Assembly: GCF_000764305.2 (NCBI RefSeq) | Contig: NW_025941768.1 | Coordinates: 62,001-126,000 of the forward strand | Source of the DNA: Hyalella azteca | Lineage: Eukaryota > Arthropoda > Malacostraca > Amphipoda > Hyalellidae | Length of the DNA stretch: 64,000 nucleotides | Reading direction: 5' to 3' | Shown here: positions 35,761 to 47,382 of the stretch, piece after piece | Layout: each line of letters begins with the position of its first letter | How positions within the stretch are numbered: the first letter of the stretch is position 1 | The notes under the pieces: generated by a model | Database searches by the model: none | Told to the model about the DNA's origin: nothing | The model's input: the letters and a program-made list of their open reading frames with translations, nothing else | Position numbers and translations under genes: made by a program

Positions 35761-36446
35761 AGTCAGAATGGTTGATCTATACAAGAATGGTCGTCTTCAT
35801 GAAGCAAGGTCTGTACACAAGTCGCCCGTCTCACCCTGCATGCTAATGAGGCAGCATGCAGGCAGCCTCATGCTAATGAGGCAGCATGCAGGCGCAGGAG
35901 GCCAGGCAATCAAGCTGCAGTCGTTCTCCCTCAGCTCTGGTATCCATGATACCCTCACACGCTATACTACGGACTGCAAACTAGACGGTACTTACGACGT
36001 CGTCGGTCAGTAACACAATCAACTTTCAATCTAGTCAGAATAATTTTTCAAGAATGGTTCTATGTCAGGATGGTTCTATTGAAGAATGCTTCTATCCAAG
36101 ACTGGTTCTAGTCAAAATGGTTGGATTTTTTCAAGATTGGTTCTAGTTAGAATAATTTTATTCAAGAATGGTTCTAGTCAGAATGGTTGATCTATACAAG
36201 AATGGTCGTCTTCATGAAGCAAGGTCTGTACACAAGTCGCCCGTCTCACCCTGCATGCTAATGAGGCAGCATGCAGGCAGCCTCATGCTAATGAGGCAGC
36301 ATGCAGGCGCAGGAGGCCAGGCAATCAAGCTGCAGTCGTTCTCCCTCAGCTCTGGTATCCATGATACCCTCACACGCTATACTACGGACTGCAAACTAGA
36401 CGATACTTACGACGTCGTCGGTCAGTAACACAATCAACTTTCAGTT
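35617..36446. repeat. Tandem duplication, 2 x 415 bp
   Basis: 35617-36031 and 36032-36446 are almost identical (offset 415). Each contains part of the AAGAATGGTTCTAG array and a segment with two GCATGCTAATGAGGCAGCAT-like units, and ends ACGACGTCGTCGGTCAGTAA. The 86-codon frames in each (35753, 36168) and in the single copy at 45270 are conserved only because the DNA is duplicated. Confidence 0.92.
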
Positions 36447-36710
36447 CAGCTCTAACTTGGACAGTCCATTTGCCCATTAACGTTCAGTTTAGCTCTAATT
36501 TAGACAGTCCATCAGCCAAATAACGTCCAGTTTAACTCCTACTTGTTCAGTCCATCAGCCAAGTTCAGCTTTAATTTAGATAGTCCATTAGCCAATTAAC
36601 GTTCAGTTCAGCTTTAATTTAGACAGTCCATCAGCCAAATAATGTTCAGTTTAGCTCTCACTTGGACAGTCCATCATCAAATTAACGTTCTATTTAGCTC
36701 AAACCTTGTC
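36436..36710. repeat. 43-bp repeat, about 6 diverged copies
   Basis: The units follow AACGTTCAGTTTAGCTCTAA + TTAGACAGTCCATCAGCCA. This is the same family as the 49-bp satellite at 45530-47185, in a shorter and more diverged form. Confidence 0.85.
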
Positions 36711-36720
36711 ATGGTTTTTC

Positions 36721-37385
36721 AAGATTTGCAGCCTGCCTTTCATAACTTTGAAGATGAGAGAATAGTATTAAAGTTCAGGAATTCAACAAAACATGTTTGA
36801 AAATACTAAGAATTAGTTATTTTATATGTAAAGATTGGAAATACGAATTTATAATTAATAATTGCATCCTAGTTTTCCCATCCAAAAGTATTCGCAATTT
36901 ACTGGCCGTGATGTAATACACTTAAATGCTAGACTTGGCAGTATTTTAACAGCTCGTGACGTGCGGTGCAAATATGCAAGGTTAAGCAGTTATAGAACGT
37001 GTTTCGTATTTAGAACGTATATAAATGATAATAGTTCATTACCAAAGAGATCGAATGCAAGACCATATGACAGTCTCTAGCGCATCATCACGTGAAAAAT
37101 CATTGATTTTACGGGCAGTATAGAAATGAATAACCGAATCAAGAATGGTAATAATGCTCAAATTTTCAATGCTGTTAGTCTATCCACATAAATTTGACGG
37201 CACCAGATCGTCTTTGCATGCTGTAAACTTTGTCCTCTTCTCACTGACTGTTGTCTGACCGTATCCCCCAGCACAAAATCTAACCCATATTGGTAATAGG
37301 GGATCGTCTCTTTCATCTGTGCGAGCAATCGAGCGCTTGCCAGTTACTGCCAGAGCAACAAGACTTCCCTCTCGTTTCAGCGGGA
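36721..37385. other. Unassigned region
   Basis: No gene or repeat is recognised. The frames at 36862-37080 and around 37290 have no motif support. Confidence 0.35.
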
Positions 37386-38100
37386 AAAATAGAACGATTT
37401 GAAGAAACAAACAGAAATTGTGGGGCTGCGTTGCTACACTACAATCACCAACACCGGGACTTCCTCGAGCTCTCCTGCAGGGCGGCAGACGAGCAGAGCG
37501 AGTACACACTCAGGAAAATTCACGGGTCACATTGTCCCAACAGCGACACACTTTCTGCTGATATGGCATGATACCAGGCCAAACTAAGTCAAAATGACCC
37601 GTAGAAGGGAAAAAGTGCATCGCTATTTGGACAAAGTCTCACTCATTTCAAGATTAGTATAACACTCGATTTTATCGCTAATATCAAGCTAGGAAAGACA
37701 GGATGGCATGAAGCCATTTCTTGATTTCCCGGTAGACAGGAAAAATAGAACGATTTGAAGAAACAAACAGGAATTGTGGGGCCGCGTTGCAGCACTGCAA
37801 TCACCAACACCGGGACTTCCTCGAGCTCGCCTGCAGGGCGGCAGAGGAGCAGAATGTTTGCACACTCAGCGAAATGCACGGGTCATTTTGTCCCAACAGC
37901 GACACACTCTCTGCTGATATGGTATGATACCACGCCAAACTAAGTCAAGATGACCGACAGAAGGGAAAAAGTGCATCGCTATTTGGAAAAAGTCGCACCT
38001 ATTTTAAGCACATCGAGTAAAATCGAGTATTACACTCGATTTTATCGCTAATATAAAGCTAGGCAAGACAGAATGGCATGAAGCCATTTCTTGATTTCCC
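37386..38100. repeat. Tandem duplication, 2 x 356 bp, each carrying a family-1 MITE
   Basis: AAAATAGAACGATTTGAAGA recurs with an offset of 356 bp. The second copy starts near 37742 and both run to TTGATTTCCCGGTAGACWRG. Each copy includes a family-1 MITE (37503-37655 and 37858-38010) whose ends are ACACTCAGGAAAATTCACGG, GTCACATTGTCC and CGCTATTTGGACAAAGTCTC, ACTCATTTC. Open frames crossing it on both strands are repeat-derived. Confidence 0.85.
37503..37655. mobile_element. Tc1-like MITE, family 1 copy B
   Basis: The left terminus is TACACACTCAGGAAAATTCA, then GGGTCACATTGTCC. The right arm is AAAGTGCATCGCTATTTGGA, then CAAAGTCTCACTCATTTC, an imperfect inverted repeat of the left one. It has no coding capacity. 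A second copy sits at 37858-38010 in the tandem duplicate. Confidence 0.6.
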
Positions 38101-38267
38101 GGTAGACTAGAATAAAATGAACCAGGTTAAAAAATCAACACTAATTAGCGTTTTGTTCTGGATTTAAAAATGTGTAATTATTGTCATATTTTGGATTTCT
38201 TAATGATATAAATGATATTTTATGAATATCTTATACGATCTATAAATTGTTATATAAGCCGATCAGA

Positions 38268-38303
38268 TGATGGATCAGCATCTAATCGGTTGCTGATCCA
38301 TCA
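38268..38303. repeat. Perfect 13-bp hairpin
   Basis: TGATGGATCAGCA (38268-38280) and TGCTGATCCATCA (38291-38303) are exact inverted repeats around a 10-nt loop. The surrounding DNA is AT-rich without a poly-T tail that would mark a Pol III unit. Confidence 0.8.
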
Positions 38304-38979
38304 GGCCAAAAAAATCATTCTTTTATATACATTTGAAAAAATATTCAATGGGGTGCAAGGAACTGAAGATTTTTGCGTTGTATTGATGTTCGCTTTATGT
38401 AAGACGAAGATGAAAAAACCCAGAAGAAAACTTTGTTTGTTGTAGTTCCTAAGGAAAAATAGCTAAAGTTTCTCTATGGGTTCGGCTGGGAAAAGGAAGT
38501 GGCGGTATAATGATAGGATTAAATTTTTTCTTAGAGGAAAATAAAAGCTTTAATTTTTTCTAAGAGGAAAATAAAAGCTCTTTAGGAGCATGATTCCGTT
38601 TTTCAAGGGATGGAAATTTTTCAGTTCTTCAAAGATTTCTAAGGAAGGATACCGTAGCGATGAAAATAAGATCGTGAGAAGAGTACAACTTCTTTTTAAG
38701 GGAAAAAAAGCGCTGGGAGCAAATTTAGTTTTAGTTCTTGAATGGCGAACGGAAGGATAACGAAGGAAGTATGAAAGAAAGAAAAAATCAAAATGCGTTT
38801 TCGGATTGCACGAAATGAGAGTCAGAGCAGGGGTTATGGAATGGTGTGTCAAATTTCTGTTCAATGGGTCACATAAATCAATTAAAGTCTCGCGCACGAG
38901 GCATTCATGCCAACGATTGCCAGTAATTAGAGAAGGAAATAGTCTAATTGAGTGACAGGCGTGAGATGTAATTGAATGT

Positions 38980-39075
38980 GAAGGCATTACTCCGTCTGAT
39001 ATTATGTTTACTGATGAGAACTTCATTGCAGTGCTGGCTCAAAGTGATGTCGAAGACAAGGAAGACGTACGCTAG
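38980..39075 (+). pseudogene. Possible mariner transposase catalytic-motif relic
   Basis: 38998-39075 reads DIMFTDENFIAVLAQSDVED + KEDVR before a stop. The pattern I.FTDE..F.V with downstream acidic and asparagine-type residues resembles the second catalytic aspartate region of mariner transposases ([IV][LM]F[ST]DE). Flanking sequence in all frames is too decayed to align, so this is tentative. Confidence 0.3.
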
Positions 39076-39499
39076 TTAAAACCATCAGTCTGTACGTGAC
39101 GACATAAAAGTGTGTGAACTTCCCTTATTTTCATGAGCTATTCCGACATTTTCCCGCCTCATAGAGAGCCGCTGTGAAGAAGCTTCAAGATTTGGCACTG
39201 GTTTACCGGACTTGTATCGTTTATTTAAGGGTAATTTGCTGAGAATATTACAATCATTTTATTGTAGTGAGTAAATGAAGTAATTGTACACATGCAGACA
39301 ACAAATACTTTGAGAAGAATCCAGGAACCGTTCTAAGGATGTATGAAAATGATCAATTAGTGAAGCATACACAAACTTAGAACGGAAATCATTCCGTTTA
39401 CTGTGTAAATCATTCCGTTTCGATTTCGTTTCCTGTTTTGATACACGCAACAAAGACAATTATTATAGTCGACTTCATAATATAATATTGTTTATATGT

Positions 39500-39750
39500 A
39501 TTACGGCTAAGTGGTTACAGTTCAGAGAACCAAGATTGGCACAGAGAGGTGCGGGTTCGATCCCAGCTCTGTGCGCCAGTTTCTGGTCAGAATCGGCGAG
39601 GAGGCCGGGCGGTGCAAAGCAAAATTGAAGCAGTGAGTTGCGTGTGCGAGACCGCAACAAGCTGTGAATGTTCTGCGAAGTTAGGAATTGGCGACAGGCT
39701 TACGGCCTGATAAACATTGAAGCCGCTAGCATTATTATTATTATTATTAG
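39500..39750 (+). mobile_element. tRNA-derived SINE
   Basis: An A-box-like GGCTAAGTGGTTACAG (39505-39520) is followed by a B box GGGTTCGATCCC (39553-39564), both Pol III promoter elements. Beyond it lies a tRNA-unrelated body ending GGCTTACGGCCTGATAAACA and an (ATT)n tail at 39731-39749, the usual SINE architecture. The tRNA-like head matches the element at 43330. Confidence 0.8.
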
Positions 39751-39784
39751 AATTTGATTTTAATTTCAATCAATTTCACAACAG

Positions 39785-39990
39785 AACATGTTAAGAAAAT
39801 TAATCGCCAATTTGTTATTAAAAACCGGAATAGAGATTCTTAGACACTAGATATGAATGCTGGTGATTATTATCGTTCAAGAGTTTAAATCCCCTATGCC
39901 ATAAATGTTAAGAAAATTAATCGACAATTTGTTATTAAAAACCGGAATAGAGATTCTTAGACACTAGATATGAATGCTGGTGATTATTAT
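39785..39990. repeat. Direct duplication of about 85 bp, 119-bp offset
   Basis: GTTAAGAAAATTAATCGMCA ... GAATGCTGGTGATTATTA occurs at 39788 and again at 39907, essentially identical. Confidence 0.9.
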
Positions 39991-40974
39991 TGGTGCTTCA
40001 GAGACGCGTCAATAATAAATACTACAGTGGAATGCTAATAAATGGAAAAGGAAATAATAGTACGCTAGTAATAAATATAAAAGGACATGAATGCTAATAA
40101 GAAAGCAGTAATAGATGAAGAAGTGTATCCTAGAGCTCGGTGATACAAATAATTGATTGATGCATCCTATAGAGTAGGTCCCACGTACACAAAAAATGTG
40201 AGTTTTTACACTGCTATCATGCGCTAGAATAAAATAAATCTCTCAAACAGTAAATGGCCGGAGGAAATACTCTTTTAGAAAGAATCACAACCACAGTATT
40301 ATTGGCGCTGAGGTTACATGAGGGACACTTTAACTAGATATTCAAGATTTGTCTCCGCGCGTTATAATTACTGTGTGCACATTCAATTCAGATACATATC
40401 ACATTTACTTCGGACATTATATGACCGAATGACGACATATTATGCAGAAAAATTCTGTATAATATTTCGTCACTAAACATTCAGCGATACGCATAAAAAC
40501 CCGTAATTAATCCGTTATTTTACATGCAGGAATATCAAATTACCAGCACCAACTTGCCCGAACAGGTTTGAAACACGTAGGCGTCTCATAAACTTCCTTT
40601 ACCAGTGCAGAGGCTGCGTCTCGGAACGAATATTCTGAAGTGGTACGAGGGTTGCGAAACAACAGACGACTGAAGGATCTTATCAGCGATTTCTGTCAGT
40701 GCGAGCGAGGTGCTGGATGCCCAGCATTGTGCTGGGTTGGTAATTGACGCTGAACTTTGTGCCGTCACCGGCACAATAATACCTCAATGTTTTTTATAAT
40801 AACGCATACATTAGATATGTTCGGAACATTTATTTCGCGCCATCTTCGGCCGGATATTGGCCACGGGTACGGCTTCTTTGTGAGAGTTGAGCCTGAGGTT
40901 ATAACTGTAGACAGGTAATTCATTCTGAAGTTATACGCGAAAAACTAGCATCTGTTGGCCCACGTGCTCACATT

Positions 40975-41142
40975 TAGACAATAAGAAAATTGAGGGAGAC
41001 TTTGTCCCAGTTACGATGCACTTCTTGCCCATGTGTGGGTTATTCTGACCGAATTTGTTCCTAACAAAAGGGCGTATCAGTGCTACAAGCAGAAAGCATT
41101 TCACTATTTGGACAACTTGATCCATTATTTTTTTTAGAGTAT
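40975..41142. mobile_element. Tc1-like MITE, family 1 copy C
   Basis: The left arm is AGAAAATTGAGGGAGACTTT, GTCCCAGTTACGATGCACTT. The right arm is TTTCACTATTTGGACAACTT, GATCCATTATTTTTTTTAGA, GTA. The arms are imperfect inverted repeats matching the family terminus. Confidence 0.5.
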
Positions 41143-41232
41143 GATTAAGTGCTTCGCAATTNAGTCCATAATTAGCCGCAGCCATCAATTTGAATTTGAA
41201 ACGGGAAGACGGAAAATTCAAAGCGACTGCGC

Positions 41233-41720
41233 ATGGAAAGTAAAGCGTGGGGGCTGATCCTCCAGATGGCCTGGACCGATGAGTGGCCCGATGTCTGGTC
41301 CGGTGCGTGGCCCAGCAAATGGTTCGGTACGTGGTCTTGTGAGTGGCCCGGCAAGAGGCCAATCTCGTGGTCCGGGGCCTGGCCCAGCGAATGGTCTGAC
41401 GCGTGGCCCTGCGAGTGGCCCGACGCGTGACCCGATGTTTGGCATGGCGCGTGGCCCAATAATAGGGCCGACACGCGGCCCGGCGAGTGGTCCGATGAGT
41501 GGCCCGACGCGTGACCCAATGCTTGGCCCGACGCGTGGGCCAGCGCGTGGCCCATTGAAAGGCTTGACACGCGGCCCGGCGAGTGGTCCGATGAGTGGCC
41601 CGACGCGTGACCCGATGTTTGGCATGACGCGTGGGCCAGCGCGTGGCCCAATAATAGGCCCGACACGCGGCCTGGCGAGTGGTCCGATGAGTGGTCCGAT
41701 GAGTGGTCCGGCGCGTGCTG
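41233..41720. repeat. GC-rich 12-bp minisatellite (GGCCCGACGCGT type)
   Basis: About 40 units of 12 bp (GGCCCGACGCGT, GGTCCGATGAGT, GGCCCAGCGCGT) form a GC-rich island in AT-rich DNA. Because 12 is a multiple of 3 and the units contain no stops, frames of 164-187 codons are open on both strands (GPTRGPAS / GHAS-type tetrapeptides). Open frames on opposite strands of a minisatellite are not evidence of a gene. An identical copy lies at 49084-49571. Confidence 0.9.
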
Positions 41721-42326
41721 AGAGGCTGAAGCAGGTCGCGATAATTAGCTGTAATTGGCGTCTAAGTGCCCCGCTCTGCATGGAGGATGACTCAGCACAT
41801 TTACCTCACAACAACAATGATGGACTTTCATAATGCAACAACCAACATGAATTGTCACTTCAACTCCTCTTCTTATTTCAACGAAATAAGAGTTAAATTT
41901 TATTTCAAATCTCCACAGGGAACCCATAAACAGTAATTGTTGTTGATTAGTTACATTACATCATTAGTTTAGGATTAGGATTAAGAGGAAGACCATTAAC
42001 TAAATTACAATAAAAAATTTGACTGTAAAGACTGACATTGAGTGCAGAATTTTCTTCAAATTGCACAGTATGGAGTGTTATATTGAAAGGATTTTCTAAT
42101 GATGAAAAGTGCGTTAATCAGGGAAAACTTCGCGTCAAATCAGTTCATTTAGGCTCGATAAGCCTCGTGTTAAACTACAGAATACAGGCCTATATACAGA
42201 ATTGCTGAATTAAAATTGTTAGACATACGTACACTGGCTTTGAGAATATTTTTGCTCGTTATTTGAGCGACCAACGCTATTGGATTTAGTCATTAAATAA
42301 GCTATTATCGTAGGTGCATAAAACAC

Positions 42327-43329
42327 AATATGTATGAGGTTTTCACACAAGCGTCAGGGTGTCAAAGAAATAATCAAGGAAGCTTTTATTTTAACTTATT
42401 CAACCAGTTGAGTTTGATTTGGACTGGTTTTGCTTCATTGTAATGCGCACAAAGTTCAGTTTTTTAGAGCCTAAATGCAATCTTCAGAATACGTTAAACT
42501 TGAAGGTGGCGAATTGAAAGAATACGCGACAAATGAGGGACGTAGAAATAAAGTTAGGCCGGCCAGTCTCAGGATCAGATTAAATGTATACTGTAGAAGA
42601 AATAAATTTAAATTATAAATCTTACAATATGCCAGGGTAACCTAAGCACGGTTAATAAAAGATGATCAAAATAGCACTAGTGGACGGATAACACTACGAA
42701 CCTTGGGTTTCAGTGCCCAGTTTGGTGATCACTTTAGGAAGGTAGAATAATTGGAGGAAACTATATAGTGGAAATCAGATTAAGGGGTGGAAAGTTGGAC
42801 AGGAAAAATAGAAAGAACAGTTGAAGGTTTTGATGCTTTGAAAATTGAGATGAAGAATTAAGGCTTTAGTTTGAATAACGATCTTCGCAGGTAACGTAGT
42901 AAAGTACCGCACTTCTAGAGCAAAGAACGCTAAAAAGTTGATCGATTGATTGGATTTAGATGAAGTAATAATTAAATTTAAACCGTGTGATTTGAATATG
43001 AGTCAATTTAAAATTGTAAGTCTTAAACTAAGTCCAACTTCCCAACAGAATAAATAAATAAATTTAATAAAGCAAAATAATAAACAAAACTAAATTTACG
43101 CGACATTCATACAAACAAAGGAATAAAGAAACAGGTTTATAGCGAGTTGGTAGAAGTACTTGGAAGGTGATGCAGGTAAGTTGTTAAACGGCGCAGAAAC
43201 GGCAATCTTCACGAAAGTTTCGAGTTTCTAAATGAAGCATCACATCGATATTTGAACACTACATCAAGACGTTACTACTCTAGGCTGTCACTGGCGGTAA
43301 ATATAATTCGATACAATTCGATAACCACT
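42327..43329. other. Unassigned AT-rich region
   Basis: No gene or repeat is recognised. Confidence 0.4.
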
Positions 43330-43520
43330 GGGCAGGGTGGCCCAGTGGTTACAGTTCAGAGTACCATGATTGGCGCAGAGAGGCGCGGGTTCGATCCCGG
43401 CTCGGTGCGACCGAATCGACACTTCAGCGGACTCGGCTGCGAACTCGCCGGCGGACTCAAACGCAAAACCTAACTACACGCTCAACCGAAACACTCATAA
43501 CTCCCACAATACTGAACAGA
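43330..43520 (+). mobile_element. tRNA-derived SINE, second member
   Basis: A box GGTGGCCCAGTGG (43336-43348) and B box GGGTTCGATCCC (43387-43398), with the tRNA-like head GTGGTTACAGTTCAGAGTAC shared with 39511. The body after the B box differs from that of the 39500 element. No poly-A or (ATT)n tail is obvious before about 43520. Confidence 0.75.
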
Positions 43521-43635
43521 TTTGCTTGAATTTTGGAATATAAGTAGTTATTATCGATACGCTGCGGTAGGAATTATTACAGATTTTTGGATAAATTAGT
43601 TTTCAATTAAAACTAATAAACGTATTTTTTTATCN

Positions 43636-45545
43636 AAACGTGGCTGGGATTTCTAATGCTGCTTCATGCGTTCAGTACTAACGCTTCCCACGTCACTCAA
43701 GTTGCCAGTGATGGATGCGTCTCAGTCAACCAAGAAGTTTTCTCAGAATATTAAATGCATCGTAAGTGGTGATAGGATGAGGCCGGCCGTTTAGCCATTT
43801 TGGGGGCCAGAACCTGTTTTTGCGTTAAAAACTCATTGACTGCCTTTCACTGAGCCTGATATGTTGGTCTTCTGAAGATGAACGTCACTCAACGCACAGC
43901 GAGCAGCCTCTGTATAGGGTCTAGGTCGCGTGGCGACTTACCAAGGTTGGGCGACTTGTTTACCTTATAGGGTTAAATCTGGATGAAGTAATGAAATAAT
44001 TTAGTACTAAATATAAAACCTTTTTTCTTTATGATATTATAATCAATTTAGCCTCTGATACTCCCATCAGAGAATTTGATAACGAATAAAAGAGAATAAA
44101 ATTAGACGAACGCACATCTTTCTCTTGTGACCCGATCTACAGGGCCGCAGAGACTGGTAAGTGACGGCTGTCACAGATATCAGCACGAGAGAAGATGAGC
44201 CTAATGTAATTTAGTAAATTAGAGTCGTGGTCGCTCCGGTCAACAGCGCCATTCATTGACCCGCTGCACGAACAAGTTTTTTTTACATCACTTATGGCTT
44301 CGAAGAATCGGTCCAACAGAGATCATAAGGTCATTGATTCGTTCTCTTCACTCCAGCAGACGATAGCTTCTTGTAATCGTGATCACGATCTTCTTCAGAC
44401 ACGGCATGGATCCGCACATCTTGCTCAATGAGACATTTGTGGCTAGACTGGCGGTTTCATTAGACACTATAGACTATTCTGCTTCACTAGACACTAGACT
44501 GCTTCACTAGACACTAGATGGCTGCAAAAGGCACTAGATGACTTCACCAGACAGCTGCTGTCGGATGCCTGCAGGTCATCACGAGATTGCGTCCAATATC
44601 GACGGTCACGCGTTGTACGAAATTTGACATCGACAACTTAGTTAACTCTGTACAGTAATCGTGTCCAACATGAGAAATTTAATGTGAATATGAGTAGCGG
44701 AATTCATTATCGTGGTGGTTAAAATTGTATGAAGTTAATAATAATAGATTATGTTAAAAATAAGACCAATAGTTTTTGAAATCTTTTCGTAAATTAATGA
44801 TTTATAATCTGGCCGCGCCCAAAGGCTAATAGAATTAGTTCATACTAGAAAAAACGGAATAATTGTGAGAGTGACAGTAATTGTGAAAAGAGCAATAAAG
44901 CGACCTTGCCATGACGCACGCCTTTACTGAAGAAGATGCATGAAGAGCTTCACCATGTATGCAAATGAAGCAGCATCATCAACCTGTAAATATCTTGTTT
45001 GAGGACATGCAAATTTTCGTGGCCTAAAATGAAATGAGTGTCAGGAGAAAGTAGCCGCGCGTGCACACGATCAATTTCTGATGAAAGGATAGAAGGCACA
45101 AGTAAGAATGGTTCTAATCAAGAACTGTTCTAATCCAAGAATTGTTCAAATCAAGAATGGTTCTAGTCATAAAGGTTCTACTGAAGAATGCTTCTATCCA
45201 AGACTGGTTCTAGTCAAAATGGTTGGGTTTTTTCAAGATTGGTTCTAGTCAGTAGAATTTTATTCAAGAATGGTTCTAGTCAGAATGGTTGATCTATACA
45301 AGAATGGTCGTCTTCATGAAGCAAGGTCTGTACACACGTCGCCCGTCTCACCCTGCATGCTAATGAGGCAGCATGCAGGCGCAGGAGGAGGCCAGGCAAT
45401 CAAGCTGCAGTCGTTCTCCCTCAGCTCTGGTATCCATGATACCCTCACACGCTATATACTACGGACTGCAAACTAGACGGTACTTACGACGTCGTCGGTC
45501 AGTAACACAATCAACTTTCATTTCAGCTCCAACTTGGGCAATAGA
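43636..45545. repeat. Duplicated block X, copy 2
   Basis: The block starts exactly after the N at 43635 with AAACGTGGCTGGGATTTCTA and parallels 34002-36435, lacking the 415-bp tandem duplication. Small differences (CAACCAAGAAG versus CAACACAAGAAG; TTTAGCCATT versus TTTGCTCGTT) show that it is not a plain copy-paste. It leads directly into the 49-bp satellite. Confidence 0.85.
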
Positions 45546-47185
45546 CAATCCATTAGCCAATTAACGTTCAGTTTAGCTTAAATTTAGACAGTCCATGAGC
45601 CAATTAACGTTCAATTTGGCGCTTATATATACTAGGACAGTCCATCATCCAATTAACGTTCAGTTTAGCTCTTACTCGGACAGTCCATCATCCAATTAAC
45701 GTTCAGTTTAGCTCTTACTCGGACAGTCCATCATCCAATTAAGGTTCAGTTTGGCGCTTATACATACTAGGACAGTCCATCATCCAATTAACGTTCAGTT
45801 TAGCGCTTATACATATACTCGGACAGTCCATCATCCAATTAACGTTCAGTTTGGCGCTTATACATACTAGGACAGTCCATCATCCAATTAACGTTCAGTT
45901 TGGCGCTTATACATACTAGGACAGTCCATCATCCAATTAACGTTCAGTTTGGCGCTTATACATACTAGGACAGTCCATCATCCAATTAACGTTCAGTTTG
46001 GCGCTTATACATACTAGGACAGTCCATCATCCAATTAACGTTCAGTTTGGCGCTTATACATACTAGGACAGTCCATCATCCAATTAACGTTCAGTTTGGC
46101 GCTTATACATACTAGGACAGTCCATCATCCAATTAACGTTCAGTTTGGCGCTTATACATACTAGGACAGTCCATCATCCAATTAACGTTCAGTTTGGCGC
46201 TTATACATACTAGGACAGTCCATCATCCAATTAACGTTCAGTTTGGCGCTTATACATACTAGGACAGTCCATCATCCAATTAACGTTCAGTTTGGCGCTT
46301 ATACATACTAGGACAGTCCATCATCCAATTAACGTTCAGTTTGGCGCTTATACATACTAGGACAGTCCATCATCCAATTAACGTTCAGTTTGGCGCTTAT
46401 ACATACTAGGACAGTCCATCATCCAATTAACGTTCAGTTTGGCGCTTATACATACTAGGACAGTCCATCATCCAATTAACGTTCAGTTTGGCGCTTATAC
46501 ATACTAGGACAGTCCATCATCCAATTAACGTTCAGTTTGGCGCTTATACATACTAGGACAGTCCATCATCCAATTAACGTTCAGTTTGGCGCTTATACAT
46601 ACTAGGACAGTCCATCATCCAATTAACGTTCAGTTTGGCGCTTATACATACTAGGACAGTCCATCATCCAATTAACGTTCAGTTTGGCGCTTATACATAC
46701 TAGGACAGTCCATCATCCAATTAACGTTCAGTTTGGCGCTTATACATACTAGGACAGTCCATCATCCAATTAACGTTCAGTTTGGCGCTTATACATACTA
46801 GGACAGTCCATCATCCAATTAACGTTCAGTTTGGCGCTTATACATACTAGGACAGTCCATCATCCAATTAACGTTCAGTTTGGCGCTTATACATACTAGG
46901 ACAGTCCATCATCCAATTAACGTTCAGTTTGGCGCTTATACATACTAGGACAGTCCATCATCCAATTAACGTTCAGTTTGGCGCTTATACATACTAGGAC
47001 AGTCCATCATCCAATTAACGTTCAGTTTGGCGCTTATACATACTAGGACAGTCCATCATCCAATTAACGTTCAGTTTGGCGCTTATACATACTAGGACAG
47101 TCCATCATCCAATTAACGTTCAGTTTGGCGCTTATACATACTAGGACAGTCCATCATCCAATTAACGTTCAGTTTGGCGCTTATA
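45546..47185. repeat. 49-bp satellite, about 33 units, 28 nearly identical
   Basis: The unit is GTTCAGTTTGGCGCTTATAC, ATACTAGGACAGTCCATCAT, CCAATTAAC (49 bp; for example GGCGCTTA at 45853 and 45902). The first units (45546-45840) are variable and 43-51 bp long (GTTCAGTTTAGCTCTTACTC type). From about 45843 to 47185 they are almost identical. The array stops at the N at 47186, so its real length is not known. Confidence 0.95.
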
Positions 47186-47382
47186 NTACACTGCTATCAT
47201 GCGCTAGAATAAAATAAATCTCTCAAACAGTAAATGGCCGGAGGAAATACTCTTTTAGAAAGAATCACAACCACAGTATTATTGGCGCTGAGGTTACATG
47301 AGGGACACTTTAACTAAATTGTCATGGGTTGTCTCCGAGAGGGGGTCTCTTATAATTAATTTGTGAGAGGGTGCGTCACTGT

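Larger units (their letters stand above)
34002..36720. repeat. Duplicated block X, copy 1
   Basis: From AACGTGGCTGGGATTTCTAA (34004) onward this block matches 43636-45540 with occasional substitutions and small indels. The first roughly 1030 bp are very similar; similarity then drops past 35030. It ends in the variable tandem units described separately. No protein signature is seen, so it is a dispersed or segmental repeat of unknown type. Confidence 0.8.
40193..42326. repeat. Duplicated block Y, copy 1
   Basis: The first part (40193-40330) matches 47187-47325. 40590-40970 matches 47607-47975 with moderate divergence. 41163-42326 matches 49014-50177 over the same length (1164 bp) with only one or two substitutions noticed. 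Intervening sequence differs between copies. An N at 41162 marks the left edge of the near-identical part. Confidence 0.85.

Noticed and set aside
35753..36428. Duplicated 86-codon frames conserved three times in the window
   Set aside because: Conservation reflects duplication of the DNA block. The frame starts inside a tandem array and shows no domain.
38550..39026. 158-codon minus-strand open frame
   Set aside because: The translation is low in conserved features and it lies antisense to a possible mariner relic; it probably mirrors decayed transposon DNA.
41218..41833. Open frames of 164-187 codons on both strands (GPTRGPAS and GHASGHSS repeats), also at 49069-49684, resembling collagen-like or silk-like proteins
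   Set aside because: A 12-bp GC-rich minisatellite without stops opens frames on both strands at once. There is no signal peptide or conserved flank, and translation continues into obviously non-coding DNA.
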